From contig JADJVB010000012.1 in NCBI GenBank assembly GCA_016710745.1, positions 496,001 through 560,000 of the forward strand: DNA of 64,000 bases. The letters run 5' to 3'. How positions within the stretch are numbered: the first letter of the stretch is position 1; each line of letters begins with the position of its first letter. Source of the stretch: Chitinophagaceae bacterium (GTDB lineage Bacteria; Bacteroidota; Bacteroidia; Chitinophagales; Chitinophagaceae). This document shows positions 44,674-53,248 of this stretch, one piece after another. The notes under the pieces were generated by a model. That model saw only the letters and a program-made list of their open reading frames with translations, did no database searches and had not been told where the DNA came from. The position numbers were made by a program, and so were the translations under genes.

Positions 44674-46560
44674 TTAAATTGATTCTTCCGCCAGGTCTAA
44701 CTCTACCTTCAGGTTATCTATGATAAAATCCTGTCGACTGGGAGAATTCTTTCCCATATAATATTCGAGCAATTGCTGGATATGTGTTTCGGGTAAAAGC
44801 ATCACCGGCTGCAGTTTCATATCTTCTCCTATAAATCGGGCAAATTCACCCGGACTAATTTCTCCCAAACCTTTGAACCGTGTAGTTTCGGGCTTGTTGC
44901 CCAGTTTCCGGGTAGCTTCCTGTTTTTCGGTTTCGTTATAACAGTAAATCGTCTCCTGTTTATTTCTAACCCGAAATAAAGGCGTTTCTAAAATATACAC
45001 ATGTCCGTTCTTCACCAGGTCGGGAAAAAACTGCAAAAAGAAGGTCATCAGTAACAAACGGATATGCATGCCATCCACGTCGGCATCTGTTGCAAAAACA
45101 ATATTGTTGTACCGTAAGCCCTCATAGCCTTCTTCTATATTTAAGGCATGTTGTAACAGGTTGAATTCTTCATTTTCGTATACCACTTTTTTGGTTAATC
45201 CATAGCAGTTGAGCGGTTTTCCCCGCAAACTGAAAACGGCCTGTGTTTCCACATTACGGGCCTTGGTAATACTGCCACTGGCGCTATCGCCCTCCGTAAT
45301 AAAAATGGTACTTTCTTTTTGTTTCTCCGAGATCTTATCCTTGTCTTTACCCGTGGCCTCATCATTGTAATGAAACTTGCAATCCCGCAATTTCTTATTA
45401 TGCAGATTTGCCTTTTTAGCTCTTTCATTGGCCAGTTTTTTGATCCCTGCCATATCTTTTCGCTCCCGTTCATTCTGTTCGATGCGTTTTTTGAGTGCCT
45501 CGGCAGTTTCGGAATTCTTATGCAGAAAATTGTTCAACTCCCGGCCTAAAAAATCACCGATGAAATTCCGCATACTTGGGCCTCCTTCGTAAACCGTTTG
45601 TGAGCCCAACTTTGTTTTGGTCTGACTTTCAAATACCGGCTCCTGTACGCGTACGCTTAAAGCTGCACAAATACTGCCCCGTATATCTGACGCATCATAA
45701 TCCTTTTTATAAAATTCCCTGATTGTTTTTACCAGCCCTTCCCTGAAAGCCGCCAGGTGAGTTCCACCCTGGGTGGTAAACTGGCCATTCACAAAACTGT
45801 AATATTCCTCGCCGTAGTCGCTTTCATGAGTGATCGCTATTTCAATGTCTTCCCCCTTCAGATGAATAATGGGATACCGGATCTCATCTTCATTGGTTTT
45901 GCGTTGCAACAGATCGAGCAGGCCATTCTTACTTACATACCTTTTGTTATTCAGGTTCATCACCAAACCGGCATTCAGGTAACAATAATTCCAGAACTGG
46001 TTATCGAGATACTCCTGTACAAAATGAAAGTTTTTAAATATCTTTTCGTCCGGCACAAAAGTTACCAGGGTTCCATTGTCCTCGGTTGTTTTAACTTCTT
46101 TATGCTCCTGCGTTAATACGCCTCTTTCAAATTCGGCGGTTTTTTCCTTACCATCGCGAAATGCGGTTACTTTAAAATAATGGCTCAGGGCATTTACCGC
46201 TTTGGTTCCCACACCATTCAATCCTACGCTTTTTTGAAAAGCCTTGCTGTCGTATTTGGCCCCGGTATTGATCTTACTAACCACATCCACTACTTTCCCC
46301 AGGGGAATGCCCCGGCCATAATCCCGTATGGTTATCGTTTTGTCTTTAATATTCACATCTACATGCTTGCCATAACCCATCGTGTGTTCATCGATGCAAT
46401 TGTCGATAACTTCCTTCATTAAAACATAAATACCGTCATCCGGACTGCTGCCATCGCCCAGTTTGCCGATATACATACCCGGTCGAAGGCGTATATGCTC
46501 CTTCCAGTCCAGGCTCCTGATGGATTCTTCGTTATATTCATTCTTTTCAATCTCCGCCAT
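44674..46560 (-). CDS. parE: DNA topoisomerase IV subunit B
   Basis: A 628-residue type IIA topoisomerase B subunit. GHKL ATPase motifs are visible: EVIDNCIDEH (about 47-56), DYGRGIPLG, and GLNGVGTKAVNALS near 110. The transducer and Toprim parts follow, with ITEGDSASGS and ATDADVDGMHIR as the metal-binding signature near 420 and 490. The end, FIIDNLKVELD-like text, agrees with ParE. It is about the usual length for Bacteroidota ParE. It precedes DUF1835 on the minus strand, while parC follows after the RAYT module. Confidence 0.9.
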   Translation of the reverse strand: MAEIEKNEYNEESIRSLDWKEHIRLRPGMYIGKLGDGSSPDDGIYVLMKEVIDNCIDEHTMGYGKHVDVNIKDKTITIRDYGRGIPLGKVVDVVSKINTGAKYDSKAFQKSVGLNGVGTKAVNALSHYFKVTAFRDGKEKTAEFERGVLTQEHKEVKTTEDNGTLVTFVPDEKIFKNFHFVQEYLDNQFWNYCYLNAGLVMNLNNKRYVSKNGLLDLLQRKTNEDEIRYPIIHLKGEDIEIAITHESDYGEEYYSFVNGQFTTQGGTHLAAFREGLVKTIREFYKKDYDASDIRGSICAALSVRVQEPVFESQTKTKLGSQTVYEGGPSMRNFIGDFLGRELNNFLHKNSETAEALKKRIEQNERERKDMAGIKKLANERAKKANLHNKKLRDCKFHYNDEATGKDKDKISEKQKESTIFITEGDSASGSITKARNVETQAVFSLRGKPLNCYGLTKKVVYENEEFNLLQHALNIEEGYEGLRYNNIVFATDADVDGMHIRLLLMTFFLQFFPDLVKNGHVYILETPLFRVRNKQETIYCYNETEKQEATRKLGNKPETTRFKGLGEISPGEFARFIGEDMKLQPVMLLPETHIQQLLEYYMGKNSPSRQDFIIDNLKVELDLAEESI

Positions 46561-46717
46561 TATTTCAAATTTTCAGTGCTGCGAATATAACTGAATGGAA
46601 GGATTTTCAGCTAGGGCGAATTATCCACAATCTCCGGCAAAATGTGAGCAAAAAAGCGATTGTTGAACAAATTCGTTTTAATATGATAAAAATTAGTTTA
46701 ATGAATGCTGCAAGTCA

Positions 46718-46748
46718 TTGATTTAGACTGCAGCTCAATTTAGTTTTA
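46718..46748 (+). promoter_or_regulatory. candidate promoter of the 46763 gene
   Basis: TTGA at 46718-46721, a 19-base spacer, then TAGTTTTA at 46741-46748, one mismatch from TAnnTTTG at the last position. The ATG is 14 bases further. Confidence 0.45.
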
Positions 46749-46762
46749 ACAAAAATGGTACC

Positions 46763-47407
46763 ATGAAAATAACAAAACTGATCATGATCGTCCTCGCTTT
46801 TGCGGGTCTTTCCTGTAACGCTACCAAGATCACGTCTTCGTGGAAAGCTGCAGATTTGCAAACAAAACCATATTATAATGTGATGGTTTGGGGTATTTTG
46901 CCAAAAAGCGACAGCACGGTTAGAAAACAGCTGGAAACGCATATGGTAAATGACCTTGTTGAAAAAGGTTACCATGCGGTTTCATCAATAGACGTTTACC
47001 AGGCAAAAGCCTATGAAAAAAGTAGCGGCCGGGATATTGTGGAAGAATTCAAATCTACCGGGGTGGATGCTGTGATCACATTGGTTTTATTGAACAAAGA
47101 AAAAGAGGAAAAATATTATCCGGGTGGCTTTTTTACTAAACCCGTGGATACATATGGAGGCATAGACAAGTATTATTCCCAGGCTTATGAACGGATCTTT
47201 ACACCCGGGTATTACATTAGCACTACTGATTATTTTTGGGAAGCAAATCTGTTTGAAGTTGTTGCCGACAAAATTGTGTACTCCGTTCGAACCAGGTCAT
47301 TCGATCCGGAATCAACCGAAATACTGGCACACGAAAATGCTTTGAAGATCATGAAAGATATGCTCAGGAAAAAAGTGATCATAGATCAAAATTCAACAAA
47401 CAAATAA
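46763..47407 (+). CDS. lipoprotein of unknown function
   Basis: A 214-residue predicted lipoprotein with lipobox GLSC (Cys18). The mature protein has a beta/alpha pattern starting ITSSWKAADLQ, VMVWGILPKSDS and a helix KQLETHMVNDLVEKGYHAV. This resembles DUF4136- or LPP20-like small envelope proteins, but I am not certain of the family. A long central loop with YYPGGFFTKP is unusual. The gene has a candidate promoter and is divergent from parE. Confidence 0.7.
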   Translation: MKITKLIMIVLAFAGLSCNATKITSSWKAADLQTKPYYNVMVWGILPKSDSTVRKQLETHMVNDLVEKGYHAVSSIDVYQAKAYEKSSGRDIVEEFKSTGVDAVITLVLLNKEKEEKYYPGGFFTKPVDTYGGIDKYYSQAYERIFTPGYYISTTDYFWEANLFEVVADKIVYSVRTRSFDPESTEILAHENALKIMKDMLRKKVIIDQNSTNK

Positions 47408-47481
47408 GCCGTTTTGTAAAAGAATATGACCCTGCAACAGCGGGAAATTATTTTTATAGTAGTTTTATACAAATCTTTTAC

Positions 47482-48267
47482 ATGAATCTGGATCTTTCAA
47501 ATAAAACGGCCCTGGTTTGCGGAAGTACACAGGGACTCGGATACGCAAGTGCTGTTGAACTGGCGTTATTAGGTTGCCGGGTAATATTGATGGCCCGCAA
47601 TGAAGACAAACTAAAGCAAGTTGTTCAAACGCTCGATCGGTCTAAAGGACAGGAGCACGGTTACCTGGTGGCTGATTTTTCGGATAACTTGGCTGTTAAA
47701 ATAGCCATTGACGATTTTGTACAAACCAATACCGTTCATATCCTGGTGAATAATACCGGTGGCCCCCCGGGTGGTGCTGCGTTAACTGCAAAGCCGGAGG
47801 AATTTATTACCGCTTTCAATAATCACCTGATCAATAACCATAACCTGGTACAGGCAGTGGTGCCCGGTATGAAAGCAGTGGGTTTTGGCCGGATAATCAA
47901 CATCATTTCAACCTCGGTTAAAAATCCGATAGCCGGTTTGGGTGTGAGCAATACCATCAGGGCAGCAGTGGCCAATTGGGCAAAGACCCTCGCTACCGAA
48001 CTTGGGCCATTCGGGATCACAGTTAATAATGTTTTGCCCGGCTTTACCAAGACTGTGCGGGCCGATTATGTGATTGCCGCCAAAGCTAAAGCGAATAACA
48101 TAACCGAGGAAGAAGTGATGAAACAGCTGGTTGCCGAGATCCCGGCAGGCAGGATCGGCAAACCGGAAGAATTTGGCGCTGCTGTAGCTTTTTTATGCTC
48201 TATGGCAGCCGCGTATATCACCGGAATCAACCTCCCGGTTGACGGCGGCAGGCTGGGTTGTTTATAA
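47482..48267 (+). CDS. short-chain dehydrogenase/reductase
   Basis: A 261-residue classical SDR. The NAD(P) loop is CGSTQGLGYASA (about 13-24), the cofactor Asp is in VADFSD, LVNNTGG is the NNAG-equivalent, and the catalytic Ser lies in IINIISTSVKNPIAGLGVSNTIRAAVANWAKT-type context with the Tyr replaced: the usual YxxxK reads S-N-T-I-R in this region, so the catalytic tyrosine is apparently lost. Other parts, such as LPVDGGRLG at the end, are normal. It may be a specialised reductase, as in a known subgroup with Ser-Asn at this place; activity is uncertain. It is monocistronic. Confidence 0.8.
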   Translation: MNLDLSNKTALVCGSTQGLGYASAVELALLGCRVILMARNEDKLKQVVQTLDRSKGQEHGYLVADFSDNLAVKIAIDDFVQTNTVHILVNNTGGPPGGAALTAKPEEFITAFNNHLINNHNLVQAVVPGMKAVGFGRIINIISTSVKNPIAGLGVSNTIRAAVANWAKTLATELGPFGITVNNVLPGFTKTVRADYVIAAKAKANNITEEEVMKQLVAEIPAGRIGKPEEFGAAVAFLCSMAAAYITGINLPVDGGRLGCL

Positions 48268-48334
48268 TTATTGACCAGGGTACAACCATTTTAAAATTAT
48301 TGGTCTCTTAACGTAAGCATATTATTGCGAATTT

Positions 48335-48364
48335 TTTGTTTTACAATAAAATGCGCTATCTTAA
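48335..48364 (+). promoter_or_regulatory. candidate promoter of the BON lipoprotein gene
   Basis: TTTG at 48335-48338, 18-base spacer, then TATCTTAA at 48357-48364, a partial match to TAnnTTTG. The ATG is 30 bases on, after an A-rich leader. Confidence 0.45.
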
Positions 48365-48394
48365 TCTTTAATTCTAATCAAAAAAAACAAAAAA

Positions 48395-48888
48395 ATGAAA
48401 TTGACAAAATTACTAATGGCTGTTGTTGTATCAGCCAGCATGCTTTTTGTAAGCTGTAAACCAAAAGACGCGGACATTAAAACAGCAGTTGAAACTGCCT
48501 TAAAAGCAGAGCCAACGATGAGTGGAACAACTGTTGAGGTAAAAGACGGTGTTGTAACTATTGGCGGAGAATGCAAGGATGATGCCTGCAAAACTGCATG
48601 CGAAACAGCTGTTGCGGCCGTTAAGGGTGTAAAGTCGGTTGTTAACAATTGTACCGTTGCTCCCCTCCTCCACCGCCTCCGGCTTCTTTGTCAACTACCA
48701 TCGATGCAGCTAAAATGCAACAGGTGAAGGATGGTTTGAAAGATATGGCTGGTGTTACCGTAGAATTTGCTGGTGATAAGGCGGTTTTAAAAGGTGAAGT
48801 AACCAAGGCGCAAAGGATGACCATCATGCAATTGTTGGCTGCTGCAAAAGTGCTTTCGGATGTTACAGGCTTAACAGACAAAAAATAA
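48395..48888 (+). pseudogene. lipoprotein with two BON domains, frameshifted
   Basis: A lipoprotein of about 164 residues if repaired. The first frame has lipobox LFVSC (Cys21) and a BON domain: AVETALKAEPTMSGTTVEVKDGVVTIGGE. It carries an extra cysteine pair. After NNCTVAP the reading frame breaks in CCCC at 48662-48665; one more C gives a proline-rich linker (APPPPPPAS) and the frame continues with a second BON-like domain AKMQQVKDGLKDMAG to 48888. BON domains bind lipid or membrane surfaces. A recent one-base deletion or a sequencing undercall explains the split. The next gene, 28 bases on, has a related fold and an SH3b domain. Confidence 0.82.
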
Positions 48889-48915
48889 TTAATCATAAAA
48901 TAAAAAACAAACAAA

Positions 48916-49335
48916 ATGGCATTACAGGATAAATATGCTGAGTTATTACAGGCAGCCACTACGATGGGTGTTGTTAACCTGGCTTCAACAGAACAGGCTG
49001 GTGTGTTGCACATAAGCGGCACTGCTAACAGCACTGCGGATTACGACGCACTTTGGGCATTATATGCAAAAATTGACCCCAATATGGCCAGCGGCGATCT
49101 GATGATGAACATCGATATCAAAGCGGAAGCGGGTGCTCAATTGAAAGTGACAACCGAAAGCAGCAACCTCAACATCAGAAGTACACCCAGTACGGAAGGC
49201 GAAATAGTTGGCAAAGCTGCCCATGAGGAAATAGTTACCCTGGTTGAAAAAACCAATGACAGCTGGTGGAAAATTAAAACGAAGGATGGTGAAGAAGGAT
49301 ATGCTTTTGCACAATACCTGTCGCCGGAGGCGTAA
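48916..49335 (+). CDS. BON-like plus SH3b protein
   Basis: A 139-residue protein without an N-terminal signal. The first 65 residues (MGVVNLASTEQAGVLHISGTANS) recall a half BON or LysM-accompanying domain. The C-terminal part is an SH3b domain, LNIRSTPSTEGEIVG at about 85-99 and WWKIKTKDGEEGYAFAQYL at the end. SH3b domains often bind the cell wall or accompany hydrolases, which makes the missing signal peptide odd; non-classical export is possible. It shares a transcript with the BON lipoprotein and is closed by the strong terminator at 49356. Confidence 0.78.
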   Translation: MALQDKYAELLQAATTMGVVNLASTEQAGVLHISGTANSTADYDALWALYAKIDPNMASGDLMMNIDIKAEAGAQLKVTTESSNLNIRSTPSTEGEIVGKAAHEEIVTLVEKTNDSWWKIKTKDGEEGYAFAQYLSPEA

Positions 49336-49355
49336 ACTAAAAATATTTACAGTTA

Positions 49356-49387
49356 AGTCACTCCGGCAAACCGGGGTGACTTTTTTT
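49356..49387 (+). terminator. intrinsic terminator after the SH3b gene
   Basis: AGTCACTCCGG (49356-49366) pairs with CCGGGGTGACT (49371-49381) over an 11-pair stem with one G-T, loop CAAA, then a run of seven T. Very strong. Confidence 0.92.
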
Positions 49388-49416
49388 ATTGGTAGCTTTA
49401 TTCAAATTTTAGTAAA

Positions 49417-50400
49417 ATGAAAACAGTATTAATAACGCTGATATTATTTTTTTCTGCGCCTTCCATTTTTGCGCAGTTTTATAACAAAGACGGTGGATTT
49501 GCACACACGTTCTCTATTGTTGCGCGCGATTCGGCAACCGGCGAATTGGCTGTAGGTGTGCAAAGCCATTGGTTTAGTGTAGGAACGGCGGTGAGCTGGG
49601 GCGAGGCGGGTGTAGGTGTTGTAGCTACGCAGTCTTTTGTAAACAAAAGCTATGGTATCAAAGGTTTGAATTTGATGAAAGCTGGCAAAACGGCACCAGA
49701 AGCATTACAGGAGCTATTAACCGCCGATGAAGGCAGAGAGGTAAGGCAGGTTGCCATGATTGATGCAAGCGGACATGTACATTCATTCACCGGCAAAAAT
49801 TGCATCGATCATGCCGGAAGTATAGTTGGTAAAAACTATGCTGTACAAAGCAATATGATGCTTACGGATAATGTAAATACAGCCATGGCAAAGGCATTTG
49901 AAGGAAGCGCCGGAAAACCACTGGCCGAAAGGGTTTTACTAAGCCTACAGGCGGCACAGTCGGCGGGAGGCGATATCAGGGGTAAACAGTCTGCAGCCAT
50001 ACTCGTTGTTGCCGGCAAAGCTGAAGGACAGCCCTGGAATGAGCGGCTGATAGACCTGCGGGTTGATGACCACGAGGCGCCATTGCAGGAAATGGATCGC
50101 TTACTCAGGCTTTTTCGTGCCTACGGGCATATGGATAAAGGAGACCTGGCAGTTGAAAAAAACGACATGAACCTGGCCATGAAAGAATACAAGACCGCGA
50201 TGAACATGTTTCCCCAAAACCTGGAAATGCAATACTGGACGGCCATCACGCTGGCCAACAATAACAGCATTACAGAGGCTGCTGCCCTGTTACAGAAAAT
50301 TTATAAAAAGGATGCCAATTGGCGGGAATTAACAAAAAGATTGCCAAAAGTGAACCTGTTAACGGTTTCAGAAGCCGGGTTAAAAGAATTATTAAAGTAA
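49417..50400 (+). CDS. exported DUF1028 protein with C-terminal TPR-like region
   Basis: A 327-residue protein with a signal peptide ending AQF (about residue 19). The N-terminal two thirds are DUF1028, an Ntn-hydrolase-like fold: HTFSIVARDSATGELAVGVQSHWFSVG, GVGVVATQSFVNKSYGIKGLNLM and DHAGSIVGKNYAVQSNMM. The C-terminal part is helical with TPR-like repeats (YKTAMNMFPQNLEMQYWTAITLANN). Members are often exported with unknown substrates. A -7-like box TAGCTTTA is at 49393. The next gene starts 20 bases downstream. Confidence 0.87.
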   Translation: MKTVLITLILFFSAPSIFAQFYNKDGGFAHTFSIVARDSATGELAVGVQSHWFSVGTAVSWGEAGVGVVATQSFVNKSYGIKGLNLMKAGKTAPEALQELLTADEGREVRQVAMIDASGHVHSFTGKNCIDHAGSIVGKNYAVQSNMMLTDNVNTAMAKAFEGSAGKPLAERVLLSLQAAQSAGGDIRGKQSAAILVVAGKAEGQPWNERLIDLRVDDHEAPLQEMDRLLRLFRAYGHMDKGDLAVEKNDMNLAMKEYKTAMNMFPQNLEMQYWTAITLANNNSITEAAALLQKIYKKDANWRELTKRLPKVNLLTVSEAGLKELLK

Positions 50401-50420
50401 ATTTGCAAAAAATAAAAAAC

Positions 50421-51122
50421 ATGAAATTATTAAATCCGGTGATCAATACGATTCTTTTTTCAGTATTGATATTATCCTGTACCGCGCAAACCAAAAACAG
50501 TTTAACGGCTGCCGAATTTGAAAAAGAAATCACAACCAAAGAAAATATTCAGATACTGGATGTACGAACCCCTGGTGAATTTTTTTCGGGCCATATCAAA
50601 ACTGCATTGCAAGCGGATTGGAATAACAAAGCTGAATTTGAACGCCGCCTGGCCTTTGTAGATAAGAATAAACCCGTTTATATATATTGCCTTGCGGGAG
50701 GCCGGAGTGCCGCCGCCGCAAACAAAATGCGTAGCATGGGTTACCAGGCAGTTATCGAATTGCAGGGCGGAACCAATGCCTGGCGGGCCGCTAATCTTCC
50801 TTTAGAAGGCAGCAGCAACGAAAAACAAATGACCATCGAAGCGTTGAATGAAACCATCGCCGGTTCAAAAACCGTATTGATTGATTTTGGCGCACCCTGG
50901 TGCCCGCCTTGTAAACAAATGGAGCCCGTTTTGGCAAGTTTAAAAGAAAATAATAAAGGCAAATTCACTTTTATAAATGTGGATGGTGGCCGCGACCAGG
51001 ATATTTTAAAAACATACGAGGTTACTGCCTTGCCCGTGTTTATCGTTTTTAAAGATGGTAAACAGGTTTGGCGTAAGGATGGCGTGGTAACCGAAAAAGA
51101 ACTGGCAGATCAAATACACTAA
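50421..51122 (+). CDS. lipoprotein fusion of rhodanese and thioredoxin domains
   Basis: I chose ATG 50421, after the DUF1028 stop (the longer frame from 50319 overlaps that gene). It encodes 233 residues. The signal ends in the lipobox LILSC (about Cys18). A rhodanese domain follows with LDVRTPGEFFSGHI and the loop YIYCLAGGRS, whose Cys is the sulfur acceptor. The second half is a thioredoxin with GAPWCPPCKQM, active CPPC. Both halves look catalytically complete. It would transfer sulfur or reduce disulfides on the outer face of a membrane. Co-transcription with DUF1028 is likely. The stop overlaps the convergent arginase-family gene by four bases. Confidence 0.9.
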   Translation: MKLLNPVINTILFSVLILSCTAQTKNSLTAAEFEKEITTKENIQILDVRTPGEFFSGHIKTALQADWNNKAEFERRLAFVDKNKPVYIYCLAGGRSAAAANKMRSMGYQAVIELQGGTNAWRAANLPLEGSSNEKQMTIEALNETIAGSKTVLIDFGAPWCPPCKQMEPVLASLKENNKGKFTFINVDGGRDQDILKTYEVTALPVFIVFKDGKQVWRKDGVVTEKELADQIH

Positions 51123-52171
51123 TCCTGCGACAATTCCTTGATAAAATCAGTAACTAAATAACAGATCAATTTCCCGGTTGAATCATCTTTACGACCGTCT
51201 TCCAGTTGGGTGGCACCTTCGCAAATATGGAGGTAGGCCGGTTTAGAATCCTGTGCTGTAAAAGTTATGAATTTCCTGGCCTGCAGGGGCGTAATACCGC
51301 AAGGAGTCATGGCACTGCTTAAAACATGCTCCACACAATCCAGGTCGATCTCAATACCGGTGTAACTGTCTTCAGTAAAGCCGGTGGCATGGGCTACTGC
51401 CTGAATAAAATTCTTGCGTTCATGGATAAATATTTCTTCAAAGCTGATATAATCCATGAAGGGATTGTTATGAATATCCATTAATATATTTTGCGGGATA
51501 TAGTTTTCATGTAAACCGATCATACAATATTTACCCAGGTAACCATCCTCTTCGGCATAACGAAATCCATTGCCACTATGCCTGCCTTCGGCCACACTGA
51601 AGTCGGAGTGCGCATCGAGGTTTATACAATTGATCTGCGACAATGGAATGAGCTCGGCTTTGTGCAACCCTTTGGCCACGCCTTTAATGATCGGGTACGC
51701 ATTATTGTGGCCACCGCCAATAATGATGGGAATTTTTTTTGCTGAGGCGATCACTTTTAACAGGTCTTCCACTTCTTCATCAACAATATTCAACGCATGC
51801 CGGTAAGCATTAATTTTTTCTTCCTCATTGTAGGCATTGTTTTCTATTAAGAATTTAATATCCCCAAAATCAAAATGGCCCAGCAATAACGTGTTCTCGC
51901 CAGTGAGGTAGTCGTTGCTCTGGATATTTAAAAACGAATCAAGAAAGGATTGCCAGGCAGTTTCGGCCCCACCCACACCATAATTGGCTTTTACACCAAA
52001 ATCCTCGGGTATGCCCAGTACCACGTACCTCACCGGCGATTCGGCAATCACTTCGGGCCATTCACTACCGGGTTTCAGGTAATGCAGGCGCTCTCCTATT
52101 TTAGTTTCAAATCGTCGCACCCGGGTAATCGACAAAATATCTTCCTTTGAATAAAACTTGAAATGTTTCAT
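51119..52171 (-). CDS. arginase-family hydrolase (formimidoylglutamase-like)
   Basis: A 350-residue ureohydrolase-family enzyme. All metal ligands expected for two Mn ions can be placed: His in IIGGGHNNAYP, Asp-x-His-x-x-Asp as LDAHSDF, and EIDLDCVEHVL with its pair of Asp. Arginase-type enzymes act on a guanidino or formimidoyl group in the cytoplasm. Formimidoylglutamase (histidine degradation) is suggested only by general resemblance, because no other histidine-pathway genes are in the window; agmatinase or arginase are possible. The N-terminal extension FYSKEDILSITRVRRFETKIGERLHYL is unusually long. It converges with the rhodanese fusion gene. Confidence 0.8.
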   Translation of the reverse strand: MKHFKFYSKEDILSITRVRRFETKIGERLHYLKPGSEWPEVIAESPVRYVVLGIPEDFGVKANYGVGGAETAWQSFLDSFLNIQSNDYLTGENTLLLGHFDFGDIKFLIENNAYNEEEKINAYRHALNIVDEEVEDLLKVIASAKKIPIIIGGGHNNAYPIIKGVAKGLHKAELIPLSQINCINLDAHSDFSVAEGRHSGNGFRYAEEDGYLGKYCMIGLHENYIPQNILMDIHNNPFMDYISFEEIFIHERKNFIQAVAHATGFTEDSYTGIEIDLDCVEHVLSSAMTPCGITPLQARKFITFTAQDSKPAYLHICEGATQLEDGRKDDSTGKLICYLVTDFIKELSQD

Positions 52172-52310
52172 GGATGAAAGTTAGGGAAAATCCCCTTGTA
52201 ATGGCAAGAAGCTTCAAAAATAGGTGCCCTTAACAGGTTGCAAATGGATAGCCGTCGACTTCCGTGTGGCAGGCAAGCCGGCCGTTCAATTCAGGCCCGT
52301 ACAACATTAC

Positions 52311-52341
52311 CGATCAATTGAGCAGAAGGTTTAATTGATCG
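52311..52341 (+). promoter_or_regulatory. AATT-rich inverted repeat upstream of the arginase-family gene
   Basis: CGATCAATT (52311-52319) pairs with AATTGATCG (52333-52341) across 13 bases. It is in the divergent region and may be an operator or a weak hairpin. No T run of note follows. Confidence 0.35.
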
Positions 52342-52449
52342 GTCTTTTGGGCCGATATTCCATTATTATACGGCAACTTTTCTGAAATCATTAACGTTCG
52401 TTTAGCCCGCTGGGTAAGTGCTTGGTATAGTCTTTGTTTTACATGGAAT

Positions 52450-53001
52450 ATGAAAACAAAAAAACTAAACACCTTGATCTTAGTCGTCCTGGGCATCAGT
52501 CTGTCACCTGTTTGCCACGCCCAAGCTGAACAAGTATTCGAAAAAGGTTCACTAACGGTCAGCGCCGGTATCGGCCTTGGTAATGAGTATAAGTCGGAGT
52601 ATTCCAACTCAGCCCTTGGTATCAAAGCCGTTGCAGAAACCGGATTATGGCAGGCCGGCCCAGGAATTGTTTCACTTGGTGTTGAGGTTGGTAATTCTTT
52701 TTCCAGTAACGGATCGCTACCCAATTATCGAGCTAGTTCGCTGGTTGTGGCTGGCCGTTCGGCCTGGCATCACGGTTGGAACATAAAAGGGCTTGATACC
52801 TATGCCGGACTTTCGGCCGGAGCCGGCTTTAACCAATACCGTTATGAAAAAAACGGAACCGTCAGGCAAACCGAGATCGTACCTGTTTTCGGCGGTTTCG
52901 TCGGGGCTTCCTATTTTATCAGCCCATCATTTGGTTTTAATGTGGAAGCGGGATACGATATTACCCAAATACAGGGTGGAATTGTGTTTAAACTCAGATG
53001 A
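52450..53001 (+). CDS. small outer-membrane barrel protein
   Basis: A 183-residue exported protein with a signal peptide ending CHAQ (about residue 25). The mature part is eight or so amphipathic strands such as SLTVSAGIGLGNEYKSEYSN, VSLGVEVGNSFSS and GLDTYAGLSAGAGFNQYRYEK, and ends with DITQIQGGIVFKLR. This is the pattern of small outer-membrane barrels (OmpW/Skp-like families cannot be told apart here). Function unknown. It lies downstream of the inverted repeat and has no partner gene. Confidence 0.72.
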   Translation: MKTKKLNTLILVVLGISLSPVCHAQAEQVFEKGSLTVSAGIGLGNEYKSEYSNSALGIKAVAETGLWQAGPGIVSLGVEVGNSFSSNGSLPNYRASSLVVAGRSAWHHGWNIKGLDTYAGLSAGAGFNQYRYEKNGTVRQTEIVPVFGGFVGASYFISPSFGFNVEAGYDITQIQGGIVFKLR

Positions 53002-53183
53002 TCCTTTTTAAATGGGAGCAATATAGCGGGGAAGCCGGGAAGTCGTTTTAGCATAATTAATTTGTTTTACGGCCTTTGCGGTTTACCGGCCTGCAACGTC
53101 TATGTGTGCCCCTTATAGTCACCTGCTTATCTTACTTCTTGATCTTACAAAGAGATCTCATTTAATTCGCTTCCAAAATACTG

Positions 53184-53215
53184 CTTGTATCCCCGCAATT
53201 AAAGCATTATATTTA
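53184..53215 (+). promoter_or_regulatory. candidate promoter of the DoxX gene
   Basis: CTTG at 53184-53187, a 20-base spacer and TATATTTA at 53208-53215, close to TAnnTTTG. The ATG is at 53249. Confidence 0.45.
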
Positions 53216-53248
53216 TACCAGTTCTTTTCACGCCTTAAATTTTGCGTT

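Noticed and set aside
46621..46629. Perfect DnaA-box word TTATCCACA
   Set aside because: Only one copy, in an ordinary intergenic region; about half a chance match is expected in 64 kb on both strands. No cluster of boxes or A/T-rich unwinding region, so no origin is called.
51119..52171. Definite formimidoylglutamase (hutG)
   Set aside because: No other histidine degradation genes are present, so only the family is claimed.
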